From NCBI GenBank assembly GCA_017437165.1, contig JAFSBS010000310.1, positions 1 through 7,931 of the forward strand: a stretch of DNA of 7,931 nt, read 5' to 3'. The notes below the pieces were generated by a model. It was given only the letters and a program-made list of their open reading frames with translations, had not been told where the DNA came from and did not search any database. Shown here one piece after another: positions 1 to 6,921 of this stretch. A program made the translations under genes and the position numbers. The DNA is from Clostridia bacterium (GTDB taxonomy: Bacteria > Bacillota > Clostridia > Oscillospirales > Acutalibacteraceae). Each line of letters opens with the position of its first letter. Position 1 is the stretch's first letter.

Positions 1-1928
1 CTGGAGCAGTACCGGAGAGTGGTACGGGTTCTGATGCACTTACAGATTATTCCGAACTTAAAGGGTATATAAACAGTTCTGCAACAAGGGAAGAACATGG
101 TGAAACCAACGAGCAGGTAAAAGGTGTAAATGAAGCTGATATTATTAAAAATGATGGTAAATTTCTTTATGTTGTACCATCACAAAAATCTTTCTGGGAG
201 TATAAAAACTTTTTAGATTATAAATATAAGTTCAATGAAAAACTCGAAGCAACAACAGGTGTTGCGGGAGAAGACAGTATATATATTACATCAGGCTATG
301 ACCCGAATGAAGAACTTTACAAAAATATGACAGAAGAAGATTTTATAAATAAAATTTTCATTGTCGAAACAGGTAAAAATGGTGCTTTGACAGAAAAAAG
401 TGCTATTCAGATTGGTAAACACGAAAACGAAAAAATTGAATATTCAGAAGTAAAAGAAATTTTTGTGGATAACGAGAGACTTATTGCAATTGTTGACTGC
501 TATTCTTACTATGGTGAAGAAGACAGGGAAGAAACAGAAAATAAATCAGTATATCGTTATAATAATTACAAAATGATTACTTGTGCTGTTTCTTACAATA
601 TAAGCAATAAAGAAAAACCGGTTGAAGAATGGCGTGTTTATCAGGATGGCGATTACCTTTCTGCAAGAAAAATAGGTAACAAAGTAGTGCTTATTTCTAA
701 CTACAATGTTCCACTATATTTTGATAATATAAAAATTACAGATTACTGTATTCCTGAAGTTTATTATGGTAACGAAGGTTGCAGAATTCCGTCAGATGAT
801 ATTTGCGTGATGGGTGAAGTAAAAGACAGCTCTTATGTAGTTGTTTCTACGCTTGATGTAACAAATCATAAAGAAACATTTAACTCTACCGCAGTTTTAG
901 GTGGTGGCGAAAATGTTTACTGCACACAAAATAATCTTTATGTGACAAGTGGCAGATTTGAAGAAACAATTTCTTCAAAAGACGGAGCAGTGGCAGAAAT
1001 TTTTATGATTGACGACTCTGCACTTTACTCAACCGAAATTTTAAAATTTGATATTTCAGGTGACAAAATAGAGTATAAAACAAAAGGCAAAGTACCGGGT
1101 ACTGCCCTTAATCAATTCAGTGTTGATGAATATAACGGATATTTAAGAATTGCTACAACTAACGGCAATTTTCAAAATGCCAAAAACAACCTTTATGTGC
1201 TTGATAGTGATATGGTAATCGTCGGTATGATTGAAGGTCTTGCAAAGGGTGAAACAATTAAATCTGTTCGTTTTATGGGTGATACAGGCTATGTGGTAAC
1301 ATTTGAGCAGACAGACCCGCTCTTTGTAATTGACCTCACAAATCCTGAAAAGCCTGAGGTTTTAGGTGAACTTAAAATACCAGGATTTTCAAATTATCTT
1401 CACCCCGTTACTGAAAATTACCTTTTAGGTATTGGTGTGAATGGTGACGACAATGGTGCTAAAAACGGAATGAAAGTCTCTCTCTTTGATGTGAGTGATA
1501 AGAAAAATCCGAAAGAGGTTGCAAAATTTGAGGTGCAACCACAGGAAAACAGCGATAATCTTTGGGGATATTTAGATTGTTCTGCATTTTATGACCACAA
1601 GGCAGTTTGCTGGGATTCTAAAAATCTTATAATGTATATTCCATATAGAGTAACTACAGAGTATATGCACACAGAAGATAACAGTTATCGTTCAGAGTTT
1701 TATAAAACTGATAATGTTATTGCTTTACAGGTAAATACAACAAAAGGAGAGCTTAAAAAACTCAATAATTATGTTGTAGAAAAAAGTGATGATTATGGAT
1801 ATTATAAGCCGGTAAACAGAGTCACTTACATTGGGGAAACAATTTACAGTTATTCACAGGATGGTAGTGAAATCTGTTCCTTCAACAAGGCGAGTGCAGA
1901 GAAACTCAACACAATTACTTTGAACTGA
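1..1928 (+). CDS. Beta-propeller domain protein (Beta_propel family), 5' end outside window
   Basis: The reading frame is open from base 3 to the TGA at 1926-1928, giving 641 visible residues; the ATG at 327 is internal, because family-typical sequence continues upstream of it. A low-complexity linker is followed by the family's N-terminal signature, TNEQVKGVNEADIIKNDGKF, at 105-164. Further family-typical blocks are ALNQFSVDEYNGYLRIATTN (about 1107-1166), a GETIKSVRFMGDTGYVVTFE block with DPLFVIDLTNP after it, KIPGFSNYLHPV and SLFDVSDKKNP. These match what I know of the Pfam Beta_propel family (PF09826): secreted or membrane-tethered multi-bladed propellers of unknown biochemical role in bacteria and archaea. 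The signal peptide or membrane anchor expected at the N-terminus lies upstream of the window. No catalytic motif is evident, so binding or scaffolding outside the membrane is only inference. A strong terminator follows the stop after a few bases, so this is the last gene of its transcript. Confidence 0.9.
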   Translation, partial: GAVPESGTGSDALTDYSELKGYINSSATREEHGETNEQVKGVNEADIIKNDGKFLYVVPSQKSFWEYKNFLDYKYKFNEKLEATTGVAGEDSIYITSGYDPNEELYKNMTEEDFINKIFIVETGKNGALTEKSAIQIGKHENEKIEYSEVKEIFVDNERLIAIVDCYSYYGEEDREETENKSVYRYNNYKMITCAVSYNISNKEKPVEEWRVYQDGDYLSARKIGNKVVLISNYNVPLYFDNIKITDYCIPEVYYGNEGCRIPSDDICVMGEVKDSSYVVVSTLDVTNHKETFNSTAVLGGGENVYCTQNNLYVTSGRFEETISSKDGAVAEIFMIDDSALYSTEILKFDISGDKIEYKTKGKVPGTALNQFSVDEYNGYLRIATTNGNFQNAKNNLYVLDSDMVIVGMIEGLAKGETIKSVRFMGDTGYVVTFEQTDPLFVIDLTNPEKPEVLGELKIPGFSNYLHPVTENYLLGIGVNGDDNGAKNGMKVSLFDVSDKKNPKEVAKFEVQPQENSDNLWGYLDCSAFYDHKAVCWDSKNLIMYIPYRVTTEYMHTEDNSYRSEFYKTDNVIALQVNTTKGELKKLNNYVVEKSDDYGYYKPVNRVTYIGETIYSYSQDGSEICSFNKASAEKLNTITLN

Positions 1929-1934
1929 CGGATA

Positions 1935-1971
1935 AAAAAGAGAATGTTACGAATAGTGACATTCTCTTTTT
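1935..1971 (+). terminator. Rho-independent terminator of the beta-propeller gene
   Basis: A 12-bp stem pairs 1939-1950 with 1956-1967, containing a single T·G wobble, around the 5-base loop GAATA. It runs directly into TTTTT, and an A-run (1935-1938) flanks the 5' arm and can pair with the T-run. It begins 7 bases after the stop codon, which is the usual placement for intrinsic termination. Confidence 0.9.
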
Positions 1972-1985
1972 GTGTAATCTGCGTA

Positions 1986-2014
1986 TTGTATATTGAAATC
2001 CAAAGTGGTATAAT
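1986..2014 (+). promoter_or_regulatory. Extended -10 sigma-A-type promoter of the large secreted protein gene
   Basis: A perfect TATAAT at 2009-2014 is preceded by TG at 2006-2007, forming the extended -10 TGGTATAAT. The -35 candidate TTGTAT (1986-1991) is poor but sits exactly 17 bases upstream. This is a plausible arrangement, since extended -10 promoters tolerate weak -35 boxes. Transcription would start near 2021, leaving a leader of about 59 bases. The promoter lies just after the preceding terminator, which supports a separate transcription unit. Confidence 0.75.
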
Positions 2015-2064
2015 ACCGAATGTGGTAGTATGTGCGAATAAGTACATTCATTAAAATATTGTTT

Positions 2065-2071
2065 AAAGGAG
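2065..2071 (+). promoter_or_regulatory. Ribosome binding site fixing the start at 2080
   Basis: AAAGGAG lies 8 bases before the ATG at 2080. A GTG at 2032 in the same frame has no comparable site. Starting there would also place 16 extra residues ahead of a textbook signal peptide, so the ATG at 2080 is the better start. Confidence 0.9.
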
Positions 2072-2079
2072 AAAAAGAA

Positions 2080-2154
2080 ATGAAAAAAGTATTATCACTT
2101 TTATTGGCAATTGTTTTTGTGTTTGCGGCATTTCCTGTTACATTTGCATCTGCG
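2080..2154 (+). other. Sec signal peptide coding segment
   Basis: It encodes MKK, then a hydrophobic run rich in L, V, A and F (residues 4-18), a helix-breaking Pro at 19 and the cleavage motif A-S-A at 23-25. This is a type I (signal peptidase I) peptide. There is no lipobox cysteine, so the product should be released rather than lipid-anchored. Confidence 0.85.
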
Positions 2155-5100
2155 GCAGATGTTATTGAAATCAGTGATGCGGCACAATTAGCATCAATTG
2201 GTACTAATGACAACTATCCACTTTCAGGTAGTTACAAACTTACAAAAAGTATCAACTTAAGCGGTTATGACAGTTGGACACCAATTGGTCAGTCAAGCGC
2301 CTTTTCGGGTACATTTGAAGGTAATGGTAAAACAATTTCGGGCTTGAAAGTTAACACAAGCGGTACTTATGCGGGACTTTTCGGTCAGGTTACAGGTACT
2401 ATTAAAAACCTTACAGTTACAGGTAGTGTTACATTAAATGCGACATCAAGTGGAGCTACTAATGCCTATGCAGGTATTATTGCAGGCTATACATCAGGTT
2501 GGGCTACAATTTATAGTTGTTCTACAACCGGTGAGGTAACAGCAACTGCCTCCACATCCGGTTCAGGCGGTTGGTTCGGTTCGGGTTCCGCAACTGTTTA
2601 TGCAGGTGGTGTTGTTGGTAACCATACCTCAATGAATGTTATAGAAATTTCTGCGCACGAAGGCGGTACTGTAAGTGCTACTGCAAATGCAACAAGCTCT
2701 GCAAATACAACCGCTTATGCAGGTGGCGTTGTAGGTAAAGCAAATGCTTCAATTGTTGATTGTTATAACGTAGCAGATGTTTCTGCTACAGCAACAAGTT
2801 CAGGCGGAAATTCAAATGCATATTCAGGCGGTATATTAGGTGGCGGTACTTCAAATATTTTAGGCAGTATTTTTGGTAGTTCAACCAAAATTGCTACTTC
2901 ATATAATTCGGGAGATGTTTCTGCGACCGGTTCATCAAAAGCTGCGGCAGGTGCTATAGCAGGTGATATGGGAAATATTAAAGCGGAAAATTGCTATTAT
3001 TTAGATGGTTGTTGTTCTGCTGCTTTTGGTTCATATTCAGGTGATACTGCACCATCTGCTACAAAATTATCTTCATCAGCTTCAAGGAAGGAATCAAGTT
3101 ATTCAGGTTTCGATTTTGAGAGTGTGTGGACAATGAAACTTCTTGGTACACCTACTCACATCAGCTGTGATAATATAATTACCGGTGAAGTTTCAATTTT
3201 AGGTTATTTTGAAGCAGGTCAGACACTTAAAGCAGATATGAGCAAAGTCGAACCTTCTTCTGCTTATGATGGAGCAATTAAAAGAGTTAAATATCAATGG
3301 TATGTTGGTGTTGAAAACGAAGGTGAAGTTGTTTACGATGCTATAAGCGGAGCAACTAAAGATGAATACACAATAACCAATGACCAGATTGGTAAATATA
3401 TAAAACTTGAAGTAAAAGGAAAAAGAGCTATTCTTGCTGCGAATTCTTATGGCGGAGTCCTGACAAGTGATGCAGGTAAAGTTACAGCAGCAGTTCCAAA
3501 GAATGTTAAAGTAGAGAATACTGATAATGGTATTAAAGTTACCTGGGATAAAATTTCAGGTGCTTCACAATACACAATTTACAGAAGTACATATTCCGAA
3601 GGTTTTATGGGATTCGGTGCAGGTTACAACTCATATACTTCAGTAGGTAATTCTACAACAAACAGTTATACAGATTCATCTGTTACAAATAACACAAAAT
3701 ATAAATATAAAGTTACAGTTACTATGAGTGGCACAGAAAGCGACCAATCAGCTGAATCAGCAGAAATTACTGCATCACTTCCATGTCAGCATAGCTGGGA
3801 TAGTGGTAAAGAAACAACAAAAGCAAAATGTGAAACTGCAGGTGTTAAAACCTACACTTGTTCACTTTGCGGTACAACAAGAACAGAAACAATCCCTGCT
3901 TTAGGTCATAGCTATAACAATGGTACAGTTACTAAAAAAGCGACCTGTGAGGAAGCAGGTACAAAGACTTTCACTTGTTCAACATGTTGGAATTCTAAAA
4001 CAGAAACTATTCCGGCATTGGGTCACAGTTATGGTACTGCAACAGTAACAAAGGCTGCAACCTGTGAAGAAGCAGGTGAAAAAACATCTACCTGTGCAAA
4101 CTGTGGTGACAAAAAGACACAGACTATTCCTGCAACAGGGCATACATTTGATGCAACTAATGTAATTAAAAATCCTACATGTACAGAGCCGGGTCTTAAA
4201 AGAGGTAATTGTAAGACTTGCGGACAATATAAAGAAGAAAAACCTGCCGCTTTAGGTCACGCTTTTTCAAGTAGTTTTACAGTAGATAAAGAAGCAACTT
4301 ATGAATCAGAGGGCGAAAAATCAAGACATTGTTCAAGATGTGACGCAAGAACAGATGTAACAGTAATTCCGAAGTTAATAAAAATAACAGAGCCTGTTCA
4401 TAAAGAGCAGAGAACAAAAACCGGTGTTACAATTACATGGGAAAAGGTTGCAAATGCAACTGGTTACAATGTTTATAAAGCAACAAAGTCTTCAAGCGGT
4501 GTATGGTCAGCATGGTCAAAGATTAAAGCGTTGAATTCAACTACATTAACTTATACCGATACTTATGTAGAGTCAGGTAAGAGTTACAGATATGCCGTTT
4601 CGGCAACTGCAAATGGTGAAGAAACAACATACAGCTCAAACAGAGAAATTATTTACCTTGCAGAGCCTGTAATCAAAACTACAGAAATAGTATCTAAAGG
4701 TATCAAATTTACGTGGAGTCAGGTAAGCGGTGTTGAAGGTTACATTGTTTATAAACTTGTTGATGGTGAATATCAGCAAGTGGCAGTTCAGGCTCCTTCA
4801 AATACAACATATATCGACCAGAAAGCAGTAAATGGTCAGACTTATTACTACGCGGTAGCATCTATGGACTATATAGGTAATCCGGGTTCACTTAATAAAT
4901 TTTCTGTTAAGTATGATGTTCCTGTAGTTAAAGACCTTGCAACTCCTGTTGTAAAAACAAGTAATACTGCAAAAGGTATTAAACTTACCTGGGAAAAGGT
5001 AGAAAATGCAAATAGTTATATTGTTTACAAGAGAACATATAACGAAAGCACTAAAAAATATTCAGGTTGGACTGTTCTTAACAGTTCTTTTACAGGTACA

Positions 5101-6036
5101 ACCTATACAGATACAAAGGTAAAACTTAATGTAATTTACAGCTACACAGTAAAAGCTGTTAATGGTAATGTAAAGAGTGCATATAAAGCAACAACAGGTT
5201 TAAGATATAAGGTTACTCCTACTGTAACAGTTGCTAATGCTTCAAACGGTGTTAAAGTCAACTGGACTACTATTGCAAATGTAGATGGTTATATAGTTTA
5301 TTCTTCAACCTACAATACAAGCACTAAAAAGTGGTCAAGCTGGAAAAACCGCGGAACAGTATCTGCAAGTACAACTTCCTGGACTGACAAAAATGTAAAG
5401 AGTGGTACATATTATAAGTACACAGTAAGGGGTTGTATTGGTAGTTATAAAGGTCCTTATAACGCAGGAGGTGTTAAAACACTCTTCTTAAAACAACCTA
5501 CAGTTAAATTTGTGAATACAGCAACCGGTATTAAAATCAGTTGGAGTAAAACAGCAGGTGCTAAAAATTACACAGTTTACAGAGCAGAATATGTAAATGG
5601 TAAATGGTCAAAATGGGAAAATGTAGGTACTTGCGGTAATAATGTTTTTGCTTGTGTAGATAAGGGTGTGGAAAGCGGTGTTAAATATCGCTACACAGTA
5701 AGAGCGGTAAATGGTAGCTACAGAAGTAGTTTTATAACACCAAGCGCCTTAATGTTCCTTTCACAACCAACTGTTTCAGTAGCAAAGAATTCAAGCGGAA
5801 TTAAAGTTACTTTTGACAAAGTTGACGGAGCAACAAGTTACATTGTTTACAGGTCTGAATATAACGCAAAAACAAAGAAATGGTCAGGTTGGAAAAATAT
5901 AGGTACTTCTAAATCTGTAATTTCGGGTTATACAGATAAAACTGCAACAAGCGGTGTAACATATAAATATACAGTCCGTGCAGCAAACGGTAACTCAAAG
6001 AGTGCGTATAAAGCAAGTAGCAGTATCAAAAGATAA
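2080..6036 (+). CDS. Large secreted multidomain protein: GLUG solenoid, Ig-like, FN3 and Cys/His repeats
   Basis: The product is 1318 residues. Residues 1-25 form a signal peptide: a KK-charged start, a hydrophobic core and an AxA-type cleavage site (ASA) near residue 25. Residues 28-311 hold a Gly/Ser/Thr/Ala-rich beta-solenoid with six (Y/A)-x-G-x-x-x-G blocks of the GLUG type, a motif known from large Gram-positive surface proteins and zinc metalloproteases. An Ig-like domain follows at about 367-450 (YQWY, a SGATKDEYT segment, GKYIKLEV). FN3 domain 1 is at about 472-566, five Cys/His repeats span 571-766 and six FN3 domains span 769-1318. I see no LPxTG motif, SLH, dockerin, choline-binding or LysM module and no C-terminal membrane helix; the chain ends inside its last FN3 domain. 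I see no HExxH or other catalytic motif. An adhesin or matrix-type binding protein is inference; the function is unknown. It is transcribed alone, between its own promoter and a strong terminator. Confidence 0.9.
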   Translation: MKKVLSLLLAIVFVFAAFPVTFASAADVIEISDAAQLASIGTNDNYPLSGSYKLTKSINLSGYDSWTPIGQSSAFSGTFEGNGKTISGLKVNTSGTYAGLFGQVTGTIKNLTVTGSVTLNATSSGATNAYAGIIAGYTSGWATIYSCSTTGEVTATASTSGSGGWFGSGSATVYAGGVVGNHTSMNVIEISAHEGGTVSATANATSSANTTAYAGGVVGKANASIVDCYNVADVSATATSSGGNSNAYSGGILGGGTSNILGSIFGSSTKIATSYNSGDVSATGSSKAAAGAIAGDMGNIKAENCYYLDGCCSAAFGSYSGDTAPSATKLSSSASRKESSYSGFDFESVWTMKLLGTPTHISCDNIITGEVSILGYFEAGQTLKADMSKVEPSSAYDGAIKRVKYQWYVGVENEGEVVYDAISGATKDEYTITNDQIGKYIKLEVKGKRAILAANSYGGVLTSDAGKVTAAVPKNVKVENTDNGIKVTWDKISGASQYTIYRSTYSEGFMGFGAGYNSYTSVGNSTTNSYTDSSVTNNTKYKYKVTVTMSGTESDQSAESAEITASLPCQHSWDSGKETTKAKCETAGVKTYTCSLCGTTRTETIPALGHSYNNGTVTKKATCEEAGTKTFTCSTCWNSKTETIPALGHSYGTATVTKAATCEEAGEKTSTCANCGDKKTQTIPATGHTFDATNVIKNPTCTEPGLKRGNCKTCGQYKEEKPAALGHAFSSSFTVDKEATYESEGEKSRHCSRCDARTDVTVIPKLIKITEPVHKEQRTKTGVTITWEKVANATGYNVYKATKSSSGVWSAWSKIKALNSTTLTYTDTYVESGKSYRYAVSATANGEETTYSSNREIIYLAEPVIKTTEIVSKGIKFTWSQVSGVEGYIVYKLVDGEYQQVAVQAPSNTTYIDQKAVNGQTYYYAVASMDYIGNPGSLNKFSVKYDVPVVKDLATPVVKTSNTAKGIKLTWEKVENANSYIVYKRTYNESTKKYSGWTVLNSSFTGTTYTDTKVKLNVIYSYTVKAVNGNVKSAYKATTGLRYKVTPTVTVANASNGVKVNWTTIANVDGYIVYSSTYNTSTKKWSSWKNRGTVSASTTSWTDKNVKSGTYYKYTVRGCIGSYKGPYNAGGVKTLFLKQPTVKFVNTATGIKISWSKTAGAKNYTVYRAEYVNGKWSKWENVGTCGNNVFACVDKGVESGVKYRYTVRAVNGSYRSSFITPSALMFLSQPTVSVAKNSSGIKVTFDKVDGATSYIVYRSEYNAKTKKWSGWKNIGTSKSVISGYTDKTATSGVTYKYTVRAANGNSKSAYKASSSIKR
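2368..3012 (+). repeat. GLUG-type beta-solenoid repeats within the secreted protein
   Basis: Six diverged repeats begin at protein residues 97 (YAGLFG), 130 (YAGIIAG), 174 (YAGGVVG), 213 (YAGGVVG), 248 (YSGGILG) and about 289 (AAGAIAG), spaced 33 to 44 residues apart. Most units then carry a strand ending in xVSAT or similar, for example VADVSAT and SGDVSAT. The DNA copies are well diverged, so these are protein-level repeats and not recent duplications. Before them, residues 28-96 hold the usual lead-in (DAAQLASIG, a YKLTKSINLSG segment, then FSGTFEGNGKTISGL), typical of GLUG proteins. Confidence 0.8.
3790..4374 (+). repeat. Five tandem 39-residue Cys/His repeats within the secreted protein
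   Basis: Units begin at histidines 571, 610, 649, 688 and 727, exactly 39 codons (117 bp) apart. The pattern is H-(S/T/A)-aromatic-x10-C-x9-C-x2-C, then a Thr/Glu/Lys-rich stretch, an (I)PALG-like end and the next His. Units 1 to 4 keep all three cysteines: 584/594/597, 623/633/636, 662/672/675 and 701/711/714. Unit 5 has Tyr at 741 in place of the first Cys but keeps C751 and C754, and its length phase slips by one residue. The Cys-x2-Cys pair with nearby His suggests metal binding or disulfides (inference). I recall similar TCxxxG...TCxxCG...IPALGH repeats as common in large secreted proteins of gut Clostridia. Confidence 0.88.
4384..6033 (+). repeat. Six tandem fibronectin type III domains at the C-terminus
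   Basis: Domain borders are near residues 769, 861, 953, 1044, 1138 and 1228, with the last ending at 1318, so each domain is about 90-94 residues. Each carries the FN3 signature: a Pro in strand A, G(I/V)K(V/I/L)(T/N/S)W in strand B, (Y)xVY(K/R) in strand C, (Y/W)TD before strand F and a (Y)x(Y)(T/A)V(R/K)A-type strand F. Another FN3 domain of the same type (about 472-566) lies before the Cys/His repeats. Units 2 and 4 to 7 carry a (W/Y)SxW segment between strands C and C'. The domains have diverged at DNA level. Confidence 0.85.
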
Positions 6037-6080
6037 TTTTTTGATATGTGCTGAGTAATGCGTTAGTATTAAATATTATA

Positions 6081-6130
6081 AAAAAACTACATTCTTACAA
6101 TTTATTTTAAATGTAAGAATGTAGTTTTTT
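6081..6130. terminator. Bidirectional Rho-independent terminator between convergent genes
   Basis: A perfect 19-bp stem pairs 6081-6099 with 6112-6130 around a 12-base loop. Because the arms start with AAAAAA and end with TTTTTT, the hairpin has a U-tail when read from either strand. It lies 44 bases after the stop of the large secreted protein and 11 bases beyond the stop of the opposing HAD gene. It should therefore end both transcripts. Confidence 0.95.
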
Positions 6131-6141
6131 ACTGTTGTAGT

Positions 6142-6786
6142 TTAAAAATCCAATAAATCAAAAGGGTCATTTAAAAGATAAGTTGCTCCTGCGTTTGTAA
6201 GTTCTTCAACTTCGCCTAAACCGAAAACTGCACCGGCGGAGTCTAAACCGGTTGCTTTTGCACCATCTATATCATAAAACCTGTCGCCAATCATAAGGCA
6301 CTTTTCTTTTTCGGGATTGCCGAAATGTTCTAAAACATTATTTATTAAATCTTCTTTACTTGAATGTGTTTTGTCAAAACTTTCGGCAGAAACATAATCG
6401 TAATAATCGAAAATTCCAAGGTGTTTAGAAATTTCGTCAACAAATTGTTTTGGTTTTGAAGATGCAATAGCAATTTTTTTGCCTTTTTCTTTTAACAATT
6501 TAAGCATTTCAGGAACTTTTGGGTAAACAATTGATTCTGCACAACCTTTGACTTTATAGCGTTCCCTGTATTTTGCAACGAGCCAGTTTGATTCTTCATC
6601 ATTCACACCATAAATGTGCTTGAATGAATGAAAAAGGGGAGGCCCTATAAAATAACGGAGTTTTTCTCTGTCGGTTTCTTCAATTCCGAATTCTTTTAGT
6701 GCGTAAATAATAGAATTGTAAATACCTTCAGAAGAATCAACCAGAGTGCCGTCAAAGTCAAAAATATAGTATTCGTATTCCTTCAT
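6142..6786 (-). CDS. HAD-superfamily hydrolase, phosphoglycolate phosphatase-like
   Basis: This is a 214-residue cytoplasmic phosphatase of the haloacid dehalogenase superfamily. All four motifs are present. Motif I is DFDGTLVDS, with nucleophile D10 and acid/base D12. Motif II is the Ser in IAIASSKP (S109). Motif III is probably K144, in HSSKEDLI. Motif IV is MIGDRFYDIDGA, with D168 and D172 to bind Mg2+. The stretch between motifs I and II (about residues 18-90, with FIGPPL at 46-51) is the helical cap typical of the Gph/HAD_2 group. The substrate cannot be told from sequence: phosphoglycolate, a nucleotide or another small phosphoester are all possible. The ATG at 6786 is preferred over upstream GTG (6795) and TTG (6798) codons because GGTGAT lies just before it. 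It is transcribed alone, convergent with the secreted protein gene and divergent from the redox operon. I found no convincing promoter for it, although the AT-rich intergenic stretch offers several weak -10-like boxes. Confidence 0.92.
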   Translation of the reverse strand: MKEYEYYIFDFDGTLVDSSEGIYNSIIYALKEFGIEETDREKLRYFIGPPLFHSFKHIYGVNDEESNWLVAKYRERYKVKGCAESIVYPKVPEMLKLLKEKGKKIAIASSKPKQFVDEISKHLGIFDYYDYVSAESFDKTHSSKEDLINNVLEHFGNPEKEKCLMIGDRFYDIDGAKATGLDSAGAVFGLGEVEELTNAGATYLLNDPFDLLDF

Positions 6787-6790
6787 TTTT

Positions 6791-6796
6791 ATCACC
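6791..6796 (-). promoter_or_regulatory. Ribosome binding site fixing the start of the HAD gene
   Basis: On the minus strand GGTGAT precedes the ATG at 6786 by 4 bases. It pairs with the extreme 3' portion of the anti-Shine-Dalgarno region (AUCACC), so a short spacer is expected. The alternative upstream starts, TTG at 6798 and GTG at 6795, overlap this site and cannot use it. Confidence 0.65.
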
Positions 6797-6858
6797 AAAT
6801 GATATTTTAACCATTATTAACAAAAAAGTAAATAGTATTTATAAAATTTAATCTTTTG

Positions 6859-6887
6859 TTGAAATTAAAAGAAAGTTGTAGTAAAAT
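6859..6887 (+). promoter_or_regulatory. Sigma-A-type promoter of the redox subunit operon
   Basis: The -35 box TTGAAA (6859-6864) and the -10 box TAAAAT (6882-6887) are separated by exactly 17 bases, a close match to the housekeeping consensus. Transcription would start near 6894, leaving a leader of under 30 bases. The ribosome binding site GGAG at 6910-6913 is 8 bases before the ATG at 6922. Confidence 0.8.
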
Positions 6888-6921
6888 GAAAGGTATCCTT
6901 TTTTAGAATGGAGTAATGTAA

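Noticed and set aside
327..329. ATG at 327 as the true start of the beta-propeller gene
   Set aside because: The frame continues open to the window edge and the family's N-terminal signature lies upstream at 105-164, so the gene begins outside the window.
2018..2049. GAATGT...ACATTC inverted repeat in the leader of the large gene, echoing the upstream terminator stem
   Set aside because: The arms are only 6 bp and 20 bases apart, the likely transcription start falls inside the first arm, and there is no U-run. Chance is a sufficient explanation.
2032..2079. In-frame GTG start at 2032 for the large secreted protein
   Set aside because: It has no ribosome binding site and would put 16 residues ahead of a standard signal peptide. 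The ATG at 2080 has AAAGGAG at the right distance.
1850..2213. Two short minus-strand open frames over the terminator and promoter region
   Set aside because: They run through the terminator, the promoter and the ends of two well-supported plus-strand genes, and their translations show no domain.
3979..4227. Cysteine-rich 82-residue open frame on the minus strand
   Set aside because: It lies wholly inside the Cys/His repeats on the opposite strand. Its cysteines come from the complement of the repeated codons, and I see no ribosome binding site or family likeness.
3790..4374. Direct-repeat block as a CRISPR array or other DNA-level repeat
   Set aside because: The 117-bp period lies inside an intact coding frame, unit DNA has diverged at synonymous sites, and conservation follows the protein motif.
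6804..6823. ATTTTAA-N6-TTAACAA as a Rex operator between the divergent genes
   Set aside because: The half-sites look right, but the known Rex operator has a 4-base centre, not 6, and this site is over 30 bases upstream of the -35 box.
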